A stretch of 64,000 nt of DNA from CAVPDE01 sp963707125 (GCA_963707125.1 CAVPOU010000020.1:310001-374000), one strand, 5' to 3'. Numbered from the stretch's first letter, positions 7,596 through 17,062 are shown. Notes: generated by a model not told the origin, from the sequence alone. Numbers and translations are program-made.

Positions 7596-10145
7596 TTATT
7601 GCCCATGTCGGGAGAGCTCGTAGATTCTCTGGCTGAGCTGGGAGAGGGCCTCCAGAGGTTCTTGTTCTTTTCGCAGGCGCCGCCGCAGGAAGTCTCTTTT
7701 GATCACGGCAATGGCATTCGTGAAATTCAGCCTTGACAGAGCCCCCACGTGGTCCACAACGCCCAGCTTGTGAAACCTTCTTCCCAGGTAGCTCATCTTT
7801 TTGAGGAGGGCGTCCTCTTTGAGCCCAAGGTTCTTTTGGTGGCCCATAGCCTTGGTGGCGATCCAGTAGGATTCCATAAAGGTTTTGGTCAGGCTTGCCC
7901 AGGTGGGCAACTTGTCAAAACCCATTTTGGTGATCTTGAAAGCGTCGTTTTCCGCTGAAGCACTGACAAAGGAGGCTTCCAGAAAATAGTCCAGGATGGA
8001 TCGAACCTTCTCTCGCTCGTTTTCGTCTTCATCGAAAAGAAATTCGTTTTTGAGAAGGGTCTTCATGAAGGTGTAGTCCGTGAGAATGGAGTCGAGCTTC
8101 TTTTCTTCCTCCCTTCCTGCCAACAAGGATGTGGCCACAAGGGCATGGGGGATGAAGAAATGAATAATGTTGTTCTTGTAATATTCGAGCTCAATTTTCT
8201 TCTCGTCTTCCACGAAATAAAACGTCTCTTCTTCTTGGTCCACGTCTTCCAGCACTTCCACGATCTTCCAGTTTAGCAAAAGAGAAAGGGTTTCCTGTGT
8301 GGCTCTACTGGAATCACCGAGACTGGCGGCCATTGGAATGCTGAAGGTTTTCAGAAAGCGGATCAGGGTCTCCGCCGTTTCGAAAAGTTCCGAGTAAAGG
8401 AAGCCACGTCGGTGAGCCCCCAGGATAGCCGTTGCCACAAGGGTCAGAGGGGTGACCAGGGTCACGTCGTTGATCGCCTTGACCAGGTGAAACGCAAAGC
8501 GCCGGGGAAGCTCCTGTGGGCTCAGTTTTGTTTCTTGGAGGTACTCATTGAGCGAGACGGGTGGACTGAAGCGGATGTAAACCTTTCCGTACTTCCGCTT
8601 CAGGAGTCTTCTTGCGCCGATAATGTGTTTGAGTTTCTCCTGCTCTTTCACCCCTCCCTCGAGTTCTTTTCGGTAAGACTTCCCTTCCAGGATTCGGTCA
8701 TAGACCATGGAAGTGGGCACAAACACGAGATCCTTGCAGAAGCCCTCGGCGTGCGCGTGAAGAAGGATTGAGAGAAAACCTGTTTTCGGAAGAACCAGTT
8801 TCCCGTTGCGGCTTCGGCCCCCTTCGATGAAGACCTCGAGGGGATGCCCTTCCTGCAAGAGCGCCTTGATATATCGGTTAACGACCTCCACATAGAGTCG
8901 TGGCTGCCGGAAGGAGCGGCGTATGAAGAAGGCGCCGGCCTTTCTGAAGATGTATCCGATGGGCCAGAAGGCCAGGTTCTTCCCCGCAGCGACTCGGGGA
9001 ATGTGCATGTGGGATGCATGAAGCACATAATTAAGGATCAGGTAATCAAGGTGGCTCTTGTGGGAGGGGATGAAGATGAGAGGCCCTTTTCGCGCCCATT
9101 CCTTCACCATGCCCAGGACCGAAGTATCCACATCAAGCCCTTCAAAGAGCTTCTTCCAAAGCCATCTGAGACCAATGTCAAAAAGGTGAAGATAGGTGAT
9201 ATTGAAATCCGCGGCAACTTCATCAAAGTACTCGCCCGCTTTTTTTCGGGCATAGCTCAGGCTCTTTTTCTCAGAGGCGGCGGTGCTCTCTATTTTCTCG
9301 CTCACCCTGGGGTCCATGAGGACCATTTCCTTGAGCTGTTGCCGCGACTTCATGATCGGGCCGAGGATCACTCGCTTTCTGCTGTCGATGCTCTCGATGA
9401 GCGCGTCCCTGATCTCGGTGACCATGGCATGGAGAGGTCGGTCAGGGGGCTGAGACTGCAGATAGGCCTTGAGATCCAGCGGTTGACCGAAGTCGATGAA
9501 GGCCTCGCCCCGGTGTTTGGCGAACATCAAGATCTTCCTTGCCACGCTGGGATAGTCCCTGTACCCGAAAAGAAGGTCCGTGAGCGTTTCGTAATCTTTC
9601 TCCACGGAGGTATCATAGAGGATGAGCTGAGGGACGATGAAGATGGGACGGTCCAGATCTTTCTGTGTTTCCAGAAGAAACTGGAGATGATCTTTTTCAG
9701 CGTGAATGAATCGGCTGATAAAGCGTTTCGGGTCGATGAGGAAGATGAGGGAGGGCGTGCCTTCCCGTATCGCCTTGCCGTAGAAGCCGGTTTGATAAGG
9801 GCTGGGCAGTTTTCCTGACCGGTAGAAATAGGACAGCTGAGAGAAGAGGACCTTGAAGAAGCGAGTGAAGGGCAGAAGCAACGACATGTTGAGATCGAAA
9901 GCGATTTTCGGATAAGGAAGACGTCTTCTTCTGAGGTTGTAGTGATAGAGGAGGTAATCCAGGTGGCCTCGGTACTTGGTTGCGTAGACCACCGTGCCTT
10001 CTTTCTGAAGTTGCTTCAAGCCTTCTTTCGCGTTCTCGTCGACCTTGGCTCTTCTGAAGAGGGCATAAAGAATCCAGCCCAGCAGAAACCTCGGCTTGTC
10101 GTCAAGGACGTAGGGATATAAGATCTCTTTGTCAGAAGTATCCAT
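7596..10145 (-). CDS. plsB: Glycerol-3-phosphate 1-O-acyltransferase, PlsB type
   Basis: The 849-residue protein belongs to the large membrane-associated acyltransferases that make lysophosphatidate from glycerol-3-phosphate and acyl-ACP or acyl-CoA. The catalytic block I, HKSHLD, lies near residues 360-366. Block III, EGGRSRNGK, and block IV, VPTSMVYDR, follow downstream in the right order. An N-terminal region of about 250 residues (with YRGHLDYLLYHYN near 58-70) resembles a second acyltransferase fold but has Tyr where the catalytic His should be. E. coli PlsB has 807 residues, so the size is in range. The gene stands alone, convergent with ppdK. Confidence 0.92.
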   Translation of the reverse strand: MDTSDKEILYPYVLDDKPRFLLGWILYALFRRAKVDENAKEGLKQLQKEGTVVYATKYRGHLDYLLYHYNLRRRRLPYPKIAFDLNMSLLLPFTRFFKVLFSQLSYFYRSGKLPSPYQTGFYGKAIREGTPSLIFLIDPKRFISRFIHAEKDHLQFLLETQKDLDRPIFIVPQLILYDTSVEKDYETLTDLLFGYRDYPSVARKILMFAKHRGEAFIDFGQPLDLKAYLQSQPPDRPLHAMVTEIRDALIESIDSRKRVILGPIMKSRQQLKEMVLMDPRVSEKIESTAASEKKSLSYARKKAGEYFDEVAADFNITYLHLFDIGLRWLWKKLFEGLDVDTSVLGMVKEWARKGPLIFIPSHKSHLDYLILNYVLHASHMHIPRVAAGKNLAFWPIGYIFRKAGAFFIRRSFRQPRLYVEVVNRYIKALLQEGHPLEVFIEGGRSRNGKLVLPKTGFLSILLHAHAEGFCKDLVFVPTSMVYDRILEGKSYRKELEGGVKEQEKLKHIIGARRLLKRKYGKVYIRFSPPVSLNEYLQETKLSPQELPRRFAFHLVKAINDVTLVTPLTLVATAILGAHRRGFLYSELFETAETLIRFLKTFSIPMAASLGDSSRATQETLSLLLNWKIVEVLEDVDQEEETFYFVEDEKKIELEYYKNNIIHFFIPHALVATSLLAGREEEKKLDSILTDYTFMKTLLKNEFLFDEDENEREKVRSILDYFLEASFVSASAENDAFKITKMGFDKLPTWASLTKTFMESYWIATKAMGHQKNLGLKEDALLKKMSYLGRRFHKLGVVDHVGALSRLNFTNAIAVIKRDFLRRRLRKEQEPLEALSQLSQRIYELSRHGQ

Positions 10146-10280
10146 GGATGGTTCACGGTGAATGTGAAGCGTATGGAACTATAGATAATTCGGTTTGATC
10201 CTGCAAATCAAGCTTTTTATACGCCTTCAGACAATCAATCCCTCCATCATGAAAAACGTCACGGCTCTGAGAAACTTATG

Positions 10281-10310
10281 TTGACAAAAGGAATTTCTTG
10301 TTCCTAAGAT
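10281..10310 (+). promoter_or_regulatory. Candidate sigma-70 promoter for the DUF151 gene
   Basis: A consensus TTGACA (10281-10286) is followed after 18 nt by TAAGAT (10305-10310, four of six consensus bases). The start codon of the downstream gene is at 10339, giving a short leader of about 20 nt that contains GGAGG. Confidence 0.55.
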
Positions 10311-10338
10311 AGCTTAAAAGATTCCATTGGAGGTAATC

Positions 10339-10836
10339 ATGCTCAGACCCATGGTCATTGCAGGACTGACTGTCGATCCTCTGACCAACAGCCCCATTGT
10401 GATTCTGAAAGAGATAGGTGGTGAGAGAACCCTTCCGATCTGGATTGGTTTGCTTGAGGCTACAGCCATCGCCAGTGAACTGGAGGGGATCAAGTTTTCA
10501 AGACCCATGACCCATGACCTTCTTAAGAATATCATGTCCCTCATGGACGTGAAAGTAAACAAAATCGAAGTGTCCGACCTGAAAAACAACACCTATTTTG
10601 CGTTAATCTATCTGGATCACAAGGGCAAGGAGATCTCCATTGACGCCAGACCGAGCGATGCCCTTGCCCTTTCCCTGAGGATGGGCGCTCCCATTTTTGT
10701 TTCCGAAGATGTCATCAAAAAATCGTCCCAGATTGATTTGAAGGCCGAACCCGACGATAAAACCGAGCAGGGCAAGAAGTGGCAGGAGATCCTGGAGAAA
10801 TTGAACCCGGACGATTTCGGAAAGTACAAGATGTAG
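10339..10836 (+). CDS. Bifunctional nuclease family protein (DUF151)
   Basis: A 165-residue protein of the DUF151/bifunctional nuclease family: it contains LPIWIGLLEATAIASELEG near residues 34-52, HDLLKNIM, and RPSDALALSLRMGAPIFVSEDV near 101-122, which are the conserved blocks of the family. Some members act on DNA or RNA in vitro; the cellular role in most bacteria is unknown. ATG 10339 is preferred over one 12 nt upstream because TTGGAGGTAATC places a ribosome-binding site at the right distance. A candidate promoter lies immediately upstream and a palindromic terminator-like element follows, so it may form its own transcription unit. Confidence 0.9.
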   Translation: MLRPMVIAGLTVDPLTNSPIVILKEIGGERTLPIWIGLLEATAIASELEGIKFSRPMTHDLLKNIMSLMDVKVNKIEVSDLKNNTYFALIYLDHKGKEISIDARPSDALALSLRMGAPIFVSEDVIKKSSQIDLKAEPDDKTEQGKKWQEILEKLNPDDFGKYKM

Positions 10837-10930
10837 GAACAAAGGGACAGAGGCACAAAGGCACAAAGCAGAAAAACCACTGTATCCGGCTATCCCTTTG
10901 TGCCTCTGTGCCTTTGTCCCTTTTTATTTG
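10837..10930. repeat. Word-repeat palindrome of GGCACAAAGG units with T-run
   Basis: The left arm (10837-10868) is made of ACAAAGG and GGCACAAAG words and the right arm (10893-10920) of their complement, followed by TTTTTATTTG. It begins right after the DUF151 stop codon and probably ends that transcript. A second copy of the same vocabulary lies at 23281-23375. Confidence 0.75.
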
Positions 10931-10940
10931 GAGTTCACCC

Positions 10941-11597
10941 ATGATCGATCTACACACCCATTCTTTGTTCAGTGACGGCGCCTTAATTCCTTCGGAACTG
11001 GTTCGAAGACTTGAGGCCATGGGCTACCTTGCCGTGGCGATTACCGACCACGTGGACACCTCCAACCTGGATCACGTGGTCCCGAGAATGGTGCGCGTGG
11101 CCGAGGAGTTGAACCACGCCCAGTCCGTCAAAGTTATTCCGGGGGTTGAGTTGACCCATGTGCCGCCTGTGTTTATCCCATCTCTGGTCAGAAGAGCCAG
11201 GGAGATGGGAGCCAGGCTGGTGGTGATTCACGGGGAGACGATCGTTGAGCCGGTGGCCCCCGGAACCAACAGGGCAGGGATCGAAGCCGGAGCAGATGTC
11301 ATCGCCCACCCCGGTCTGATCAGGCCGGAGGAGGTGAAGCTCGCGGTGAGCAAAGGGGTGTTCCTTGAAATCACCGCGAGAAAAGGGCACAGCCTTACCA
11401 ACGGGCATGTTGCAAAACTGGCGACTGAAGCCGGGGCGCGTCTGATCCTTAACTCAGACAGCCATGCTCCAGGGGACTTCATGACTGAAGTTTTTGCGCG
11501 CAAGGTGGTTCAAGGAGCAGGTCTCCCCTCAGAGTCCCTTCAAGAGTTCCTGTCTAATTCGCGTCTTCTTCTCGGAGGGATCGGATTCCCGCTTTGA
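10941..11597 (+). CDS. PHP-domain phosphoesterase-like protein
   Basis: The 218-residue protein opens with MIDLHTHSLFSDG, the first metal-binding motif (HxH) of PHP phosphoesterases. It continues with ITDHVD (about residues 34-39), GVELTHV, VVIHGET, IAHPG and NSDSHAP, which supply the remaining His, Asp and Glu ligands of a trinuclear site. It therefore has a complete PHP active site and is likely a histidinol-phosphatase-like or nucleotide phosphoesterase. The start is set by the conserved N-terminus and a GGAG sequence 9 nt upstream. It leads the transglutaminase/ABC gene cluster, but 65 nt separate it from the next gene. Confidence 0.88.
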   Translation: MIDLHTHSLFSDGALIPSELVRRLEAMGYLAVAITDHVDTSNLDHVVPRMVRVAEELNHAQSVKVIPGVELTHVPPVFIPSLVRRAREMGARLVVIHGETIVEPVAPGTNRAGIEAGADVIAHPGLIRPEEVKLAVSKGVFLEITARKGHSLTNGHVAKLATEAGARLILNSDSHAPGDFMTEVFARKVVQGAGLPSESLQEFLSNSRLLLGGIGFPL

Positions 11598-11661
11598 CGC
11601 GCTGTTTTTTCCAGGACCCTTTCCTGGCAGACCCTAACGCACACCCTTTGAACCGACATCC

Positions 11662-13137
11662 ATGACTAGAGGAAGACTTGTTTTTCACCTATTCGGGATT
11701 ATCCTGGTCGGCGCCTGGCTGATCCTGATGGTCCTTCTCGTTCACAGAACGGAGTTCTCTGAAAACAAAGAGGAGAGCAGCGGCGAATTCACAGCGAAGA
11801 CCATTGAAACCCAAGACAAGGAGTGGCGAGAGATCTATCTCAAGGATCGAAAAGTTGGTTACACCGTCAGCCTGATCCGGGCTTTCAAGGAAGGATACTT
11901 TATCCAGGAAGAACTCTTTTTGAAGCTCAACCTCATGGGGCTCGGAAGAAATCTTTACTCGCTGACCCAGGCCCAGGTGGATGAGAAACTCTTGCTGAAA
12001 AGTTTTCAGTTCCTGATGACCTCCGGCGTCGTGCGTTTCCGAATGTCCGGGAAAGTAGAGGAGGATGTCCTTGTTCTGAGTTCAGGGAGCCAGAGCGCGA
12101 AGAGAATCAAGCTCGCTCAAACCCCTATGGTCGGATCAAGCATGACGTACTTCTTCCGATCCCGAAAGCTCAAGGTGGGTGACGTCTTTCATTTACCGTT
12201 CTTCGATCCCTCCACCATGATGCAGAAGGAACTGGTCATCAAGGTGGCGGGAAAAGAAACGCTGACCCTTCACCGGGTGGCCTACGAGGCTTTCCGGCTC
12301 GAGACAGACCTGTTTGGAAAGCCGATCTTTTTCTGGATCGATGAAAACGGAGAGACCTTGAAGGAAGAAGGGTTCATGGGGCTCACGACGGTGAAGTCGA
12401 ACGCCCTCAGGGCGCCTCAAAATGTCGAAGGAGGGACTGATCTTTATGAGATGACTGCCGTGGTGCCGGACCGCCCTCTGAAAGATTCAGCCAGGGTGAG
12501 CTATCTGAAGATGAAAGTGGAGGGAGTGGACAAGATGGACCCCGTGCTGAACCGCGGCCGCCAGAGACTGCACGAGGGTGTTCTTGAGGTCGAAAAGGAA
12601 AAGATACCTGTCCAATCCCTCTATTCTCTTGGGCAGCAGGAGGTTCCTTCGGAATGGAAGGCGTCCCTCGAGGCCGAGTTCAACATCGAGAGCGGGGACA
12701 AGGAAATCCTGGAGGCGGTGCAGCGAATCGCAGGAGATGACCGAAATCCCGTGTCTGTGGCAAAGAAAATCCTTAAATGGGTCTACCGTAACGTAGAGAA
12801 AAAGCCGGTTCTCTCTATTCCGAGTGCCTTGGAAGTGCTCCGAACCAGGGCAGGGGATTGCAACGAGCACGCGACCCTTCTCACGGCGCTTCTCAGGGCG
12901 GCAGGAATCCCTGCGCGGCTGAGCATCGGTCTGGTTTACACCCGGGATAAGTTCTACTATCATGCGTGGACAGAAGCGTACCTGGGCGAATGGATCTCCA
13001 TGGATGCAACTTTGGACCAGATGCCTGCGGATGCAAGTCACATCAAGCTCATCGAGGGTAATCTTGACAAACAGGTTCAGGTTGCCGGACTGATCGGCGA
13101 GCTCAAGGTGCAGATCCTGGACTATCGATATGATTAA
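11662..13137 (+). CDS. Membrane-anchored transglutaminase-like protein
   Basis: The 491-residue protein has one N-terminal transmembrane anchor (residues about 8-28) and a long extracytoplasmic region. A C-terminal transglutaminase-core fold carries the Cys-His-Asp triad: RAGDCNEHA (Cys near residue 397), YYHAWTEAY (His near 434) and ISMDATLDQ (Asp near 451). Bacterial members usually act as proteases or amide-bond enzymes at the cell surface. The preceding 350 residues are beta-rich and unassigned. Its stop overlaps the start of the ABC ATPase by 8 nt, tying it to a three-gene unit with the ABC transporter. Confidence 0.87.
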   Translation: MTRGRLVFHLFGIILVGAWLILMVLLVHRTEFSENKEESSGEFTAKTIETQDKEWREIYLKDRKVGYTVSLIRAFKEGYFIQEELFLKLNLMGLGRNLYSLTQAQVDEKLLLKSFQFLMTSGVVRFRMSGKVEEDVLVLSSGSQSAKRIKLAQTPMVGSSMTYFFRSRKLKVGDVFHLPFFDPSTMMQKELVIKVAGKETLTLHRVAYEAFRLETDLFGKPIFFWIDENGETLKEEGFMGLTTVKSNALRAPQNVEGGTDLYEMTAVVPDRPLKDSARVSYLKMKVEGVDKMDPVLNRGRQRLHEGVLEVEKEKIPVQSLYSLGQQEVPSEWKASLEAEFNIESGDKEILEAVQRIAGDDRNPVSVAKKILKWVYRNVEKKPVLSIPSALEVLRTRAGDCNEHATLLTALLRAAGIPARLSIGLVYTRDKFYYHAWTEAYLGEWISMDATLDQMPADASHIKLIEGNLDKQVQVAGLIGELKVQILDYRYD

Positions 13138-13888
13138 GCTCATTCATTTGACGAAGACCTATAAAGAGCTTCGCGCTGTCGACGATCTCAACCTGGAGGT
13201 GAGGGAAGGGACCCTCTTCGGTTTTCTTGGGCCGAACGGAGCAGGAAAAACCACGACCATCAAGATGATGGCCGGCGTTTTAAAACCGACCTCTGGGAGA
13301 ATCCTGATCAACGGGATGGATCTCGCCGAGGAGCCTGAGAAGGTCAAGAAGTGCATCGGGTTCATCCCTGACCGTCCCTATTTGTACGAGAAGCTGACCG
13401 GCATGGAGTTCCTGCACTTTATCGCAGGACTCTACGGCATGGATCATGCGTCTTCCCTCCAGTCAAAAATTCACGATCTTCTCGATCTGTTCGATCTGAC
13501 GCACTGGGGTGATGAACTGATCGAGAGTTACTCCCACGGCATGAAACAGAGACTGGTCATGTGCTCTGCCCTGCTCCCGCAGCCAAAGGTCCTCATCGTC
13601 GATGAACCCATGGTCGGGCTTGACCCGAGAGGTTCACGGCTGGTCAAAGACATCTTCCTGGAGGAATCCCGCAAAAAAACCACGATCTTCATGTCCACCC
13701 ATTCTCTCGAAGTGGCCGCAGAACTCTGCCAGGAAATCGCCATTATCCAGGCCGGGAAGATCATCGCCCTGGGAAGCGCAGAAGAACTGAAGAAAGCAGC
13801 CGGGGTTGACGGCAGTTTGGAGAGTGTCTTCTTGAAGCTCACGGAGGGAAAGAGGATCGCCCATGCGACGCCTTTGTCTGCTTCTTAG
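13130..13888 (+). CDS. ABC transporter ATP-binding protein
   Basis: A 252-residue ABC-2 class ATPase with Walker A GPNGAGKTT (about residues 36-44), a signature loop SYSHGMKQR, Walker B VLIVDEPMVGLDP and a switch histidine in MSTHSLE. The order and length are typical of exporter ATPases that pair with a separate permease. It overlaps the transglutaminase gene by 8 nt and the permease gene by 26 nt, so the three are almost certainly translated from one message. The substrate is unknown; the co-transcribed surface transglutaminase suggests an envelope or peptide-related substrate, which is inference. Confidence 0.93.
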   Translation: MIKLIHLTKTYKELRAVDDLNLEVREGTLFGFLGPNGAGKTTTIKMMAGVLKPTSGRILINGMDLAEEPEKVKKCIGFIPDRPYLYEKLTGMEFLHFIAGLYGMDHASSLQSKIHDLLDLFDLTHWGDELIESYSHGMKQRLVMCSALLPQPKVLIVDEPMVGLDPRGSRLVKDIFLEESRKKTTIFMSTHSLEVAAELCQEIAIIQAGKIIALGSAEELKKAAGVDGSLESVFLKLTEGKRIAHATPLSAS

Positions 13889-15557
13889 TCCGAGAATCCG
13901 GGGTTTCAGGAACGGCCTTTCGAATGCCACAGGAAAGGGAAGAAAGAGAACCTTCATCATGCTTCTGGTGGGGCTCTGTTTCTGGGCTCTGATGTTCGGC
14001 CTTTCCTTTCGCGTCTTAAAGTACTTCCAGTCCGTAGAAGTCATTGGTGATCTGCTGGCCCATCACCTTCTGGGCATGATTCTTATGGTCTTTTTTTCTC
14101 TCCTCATGTTCAGCCACATCATTACCGCTCTTTCAAACCTCTACTTGTCATCGGACCTTGAGCTCTGCCATGCCTCGCCTGCCTATGTGGAAGAGGTTTT
14201 CCTGAGCCGCGCCGTCTACACCCTGGTCGACAGCTCCTGGATGGTCATCGTCTTCGGCCTTCCGGTCATGATGGCCTATGCCTTTGTGTTCAAGCCCGGT
14301 TTCGGCTTCTACTTTTCCCTCGTGCACATGGGGTTCGGCGTGGTTCTCATCGCGGGAGGCGTCGGCATTCTGATCACCATGATCCTCGTTCGCATCTTTC
14401 CTGCTCAAAGGACCAGGGATATCATCATGCTCCTGGGGATCTGCGGGCTTGGTGCTCTCTACTTGATGTTCCGGCTGCTGAGACCGGAACGACTCGTGGA
14501 TCCTGAAGCCTTTTTCAGCATCGCCCAGTACATGGCTGCGCTTCAGGGCCCGGATTCCCCCTACCTGCCCACTCACTGGATGACCGAGACTCTCTGGGCC
14601 ACCCTGAGTCGGTCCCCAGGCAAAGACGTCCTTTTGTACTCCGCTTTCCTTTGGAGCACAGCCGGCGCCATCACGGTCATCAACGTGTGGGTGGCTCAGG
14701 CGATCTACTTCTCCGGGTTTTCCAAATCTCAAGAGGCGAAGACAAGGCGGGCAGGGAAGAGGGTTCTTGATTTTTTTGTTGCTCTGATCAAGCGGCCTTT
14801 CAAACCCCAGCTTGGTGCGATCATCGACAAAGACCTTCGTGCCTTTTTCCGCGATAATACGCAGTGGTCGCAGTTGCTGCTTCTCGGCGCGCTGGTGGTT
14901 GTTTATGTTTACAATTTCTCGGTTCTTCCTCTGGACAAAAGCCCCATTCGCATCGAGTTTCTTCAGAACGAGATCGCATTTCTCAATGTGGGGCTGGCCG
15001 GGTTTGTGCTTTCCGCGGTCTCTGTTCGTTTCATCTTTCCGGCAGTGAGTTCAGAAGGGGCTGCATTCTGGATCGTCCAATCTTCACCGGTACCTTTAAA
15101 ACGCTTTCTCTGGACCAAGTTCGCCTTTTACCTTCCTCCCATGCTTATCCTGGGGGAAGTGCTAATTCTTTTGACCAACCACCTTCTGGAAGTGACTCCT
15201 TTCATGATGGTTCTTTCCTCGCTCACCATGTTTCTCGCTGTTTTCGGGATCGTGGCTCTTGGAGTCGGGATGGGAGCCATGTACCCGAATTTCAACCACC
15301 AGAACATTGCGCAGGTAGCCACCGGTTTCGGCGGGCTCATGTTTATGATCCTCAGCGCGGCTTTTGTGGCTCTGGTCGTTATCCTGGAGGCAGGGCCTGT
15401 CTATGTCCTGGTCATGGCTGACCTCAGGGGATTACCTGTGGCCATGTGGCAGTGGTTTTTGATTGTCTTGTCCTTTGCGGCGGTCTTGTTCATCATGGCC
15501 GCTGCAGTTTACAAGCCGATGAAAATGGGATTGAAAGCGCTGAGCCAGTATGAGTAG
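13863..15557 (+). CDS. ABC-2-like permease, 564 aa
   Basis: A 564-residue polytopic membrane protein with roughly 12 hydrophobic segments arranged as two clusters separated by a hydrophilic stretch around residues 285-325 that includes IDKDLRAFFRDNTQW. Such a double-length permease with an internal cytoplasmic segment resembles the large exporter permeases found next to single ABC-2 ATPases. The start lies inside the ATPase gene (26-nt overlap). The N-terminus is arginine-rich, as expected for a cytoplasmic start. I infer that it forms the channel for the upstream ATPase; the exported molecule is unknown. Confidence 0.85.
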   Translation: MRRLCLLLSPRIRGFRNGLSNATGKGRKRTFIMLLVGLCFWALMFGLSFRVLKYFQSVEVIGDLLAHHLLGMILMVFFSLLMFSHIITALSNLYLSSDLELCHASPAYVEEVFLSRAVYTLVDSSWMVIVFGLPVMMAYAFVFKPGFGFYFSLVHMGFGVVLIAGGVGILITMILVRIFPAQRTRDIIMLLGICGLGALYLMFRLLRPERLVDPEAFFSIAQYMAALQGPDSPYLPTHWMTETLWATLSRSPGKDVLLYSAFLWSTAGAITVINVWVAQAIYFSGFSKSQEAKTRRAGKRVLDFFVALIKRPFKPQLGAIIDKDLRAFFRDNTQWSQLLLLGALVVVYVYNFSVLPLDKSPIRIEFLQNEIAFLNVGLAGFVLSAVSVRFIFPAVSSEGAAFWIVQSSPVPLKRFLWTKFAFYLPPMLILGEVLILLTNHLLEVTPFMMVLSSLTMFLAVFGIVALGVGMGAMYPNFNHQNIAQVATGFGGLMFMILSAAFVALVVILEAGPVYVLVMADLRGLPVAMWQWFLIVLSFAAVLFIMAAAVYKPMKMGLKALSQYE

Positions 15558-15927
15558 AACCCTCTTCACCGCAAAGACGCTGAGAGCGCAAAGAAACATT
15601 TTTGTTTTATTATTGATGGCCTCGTAAAGACTCATGAGCCACATATTGCTCGCCCCCAGACATGAAAATTGTCCCCTCTCCACCCATTTGGGGGGAGAGG
15701 GCAAGGGTGAGGGGGGTGTATTTTCACGGCAAAAACTCAGAAAGCGGCATTTTCTGTCATTCCGGTGAAAGCCGGAATCCAGTATTCTAAAAGGCATTGC
15801 GGACTTCCAGCTTCCCCCTTTGTAAAGGGGGACGGGACGCGGATTTTCTGAGTGAAATAAATAGACTTTCCTTTTCGAAAACTGGCATAATCCCCGCTTC
15901 GAATCATGACGGAGAGAAATCGCCACC
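15558..15927. repeat. Intergenic region with several REP-like hairpins
   Basis: This 370-nt gap holds no gene. It contains a half-palindrome word (TTCACCGCAAAGACGC, about 15567), a hairpin of CCCCTCTCC..GGAGAGGG type (about 15664-15700) followed by a G-rich GGTGAGGGGGG tract, a GTCATTCCGG..CCGGAATCC element (15758-15782), and a CCCCCTTTG/CAAAGGGGG-like pair near 15813-15830. Copies of the same elements recur near 42120, 61600 and 62430. Confidence 0.65.
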
Positions 15928-16980
15928 ATGTTTGACTTCGAGTACATCGGCAACCTTCATATCCACTCAGTTCACTCGGACGGAAAAGGAACCATTCAGC
16001 AGATTGCTGAATCCGCCGCAAAGGTGGGGCTCGATTTCATCATTCTCAACGATCACTCCTACATGACAGACGTTCTCTATTTGAACGAAGAGGGATTCTA
16101 CGGCAAAGTGCTCGTGCTTGTCGGTTCTGAGCTCGGCGTTCGCTTTCACCACTATCTTGCCTTTGATTTGAAGCAGCGCATTGCAGAGCACAACCTCGCC
16201 CCACAGAAATTGATCGATGAGGTTAAGGCTCAGGGAGGATTCGGATTTCTCGCCCACCCTTTTGAAAAGGGCATGCCCTTTGTGGAAAAATCGGTTGCTT
16301 ACAAATGGAAGGATCTGTCCGTGACAGGCTACCAGGGGATTTGTCTCTGGAACTTCTCTTCACGATGGAAAGAGCGCATCCGAACCATTCTCCACGGCTT
16401 CTTCTTTCTGGCCTTCAAGACACAGCTCCTCAAAGGGCCCAGCCGGGAGACTCTGTCCTTCTGGGATCAGGAGTGCCGGAAGCGAAGAATGGCGGTTATT
16501 GGCGGGTCTGACGCCCATGGGACTGATTTCAAATGGGGACCCTTGAACCTTATCCCTTTTACCTATGAGTACCTGCTCAACAGTATCACGGTGCACATCT
16601 TCCTCAAGAAGCGGATCCCGAAGGTCCTCGACGAGGCGAAGAAAGAAGTGTATGGCGCCCTCAAAGAGGGACGTCTCTTTATCGCCCATGACAACCTCTG
16701 CCCTGCGAAAGGCTTTCGCTTTGATTTCATCTCCAATGATGGCTCTGACCTGTACATGGGGGAAGAGGGGGACTTCAGGGAAGGAAGCTTCGTGATCGAA
16801 ATTCCTTCAGAAGGGGAAATCAGGCTGGTCAAAGACGGTCAGGTCGTGAAAAAATGGCGGGGAAGAGAAGTCATGTACGAGCCGAAAGAAAAAGGCGTGT
16901 ACCGGGTTGAAGTGTATCGACGCCTGTTTCCTTTCGGCTGGCGCCCCTGGATCTTCTCCAATCCCATTTATTTGAGATAG
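15928..16980 (+). CDS. PHP-domain protein, 350 aa
   Basis: The 350-residue protein starts MFDFEYIGNLHIHSVHSDGKGT; the HxH motif at about residues 11-13 and downstream LNDHSYM, GSELGV, FLAHPFEKG and IGGSDAHG blocks supply the PHP metal ligands. Unlike the shorter PHP protein at 10941-11597 it has an extra C-terminal beta-rich domain of about 100 residues, common in proteins annotated as PHP-associated or CehA-like. It is probably a metal-dependent phosphoesterase of unknown substrate. It is the last gene of this plus-strand run before the tRNA. Confidence 0.87.
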   Translation: MFDFEYIGNLHIHSVHSDGKGTIQQIAESAAKVGLDFIILNDHSYMTDVLYLNEEGFYGKVLVLVGSELGVRFHHYLAFDLKQRIAEHNLAPQKLIDEVKAQGGFGFLAHPFEKGMPFVEKSVAYKWKDLSVTGYQGICLWNFSSRWKERIRTILHGFFFLAFKTQLLKGPSRETLSFWDQECRKRRMAVIGGSDAHGTDFKWGPLNLIPFTYEYLLNSITVHIFLKKRIPKVLDEAKKEVYGALKEGRLFIAHDNLCPAKGFRFDFISNDGSDLYMGEEGDFREGSFVIEIPSEGEIRLVKDGQVVKKWRGREVMYEPKEKGVYRVEVYRRLFPFGWRPWIFSNPIYLR

Positions 16981-16981
16981 C

Positions 16982-17062
16982 CGACCACTGACCGCTGACG
17001 GCCGACCGCGCACCCTTGCCCCTGACTTGGTTGGAGATGCCTCTTGCGGCGGTCGGCCGTCG
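16982..17062. repeat. Word-repeat palindrome of GACCGCTGACGG type
   Basis: GACCGCTGACGGCCGACCGC (from about 16989) is matched by the inverted GCGGTCGGCCGTCGACC (17047-17062). It lies just after the PHP gene and before tRNA-Leu. It belongs to the same structural class as the palindromes at 7468, 10837, 18449 and 23281 but uses a different word. Confidence 0.6.
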
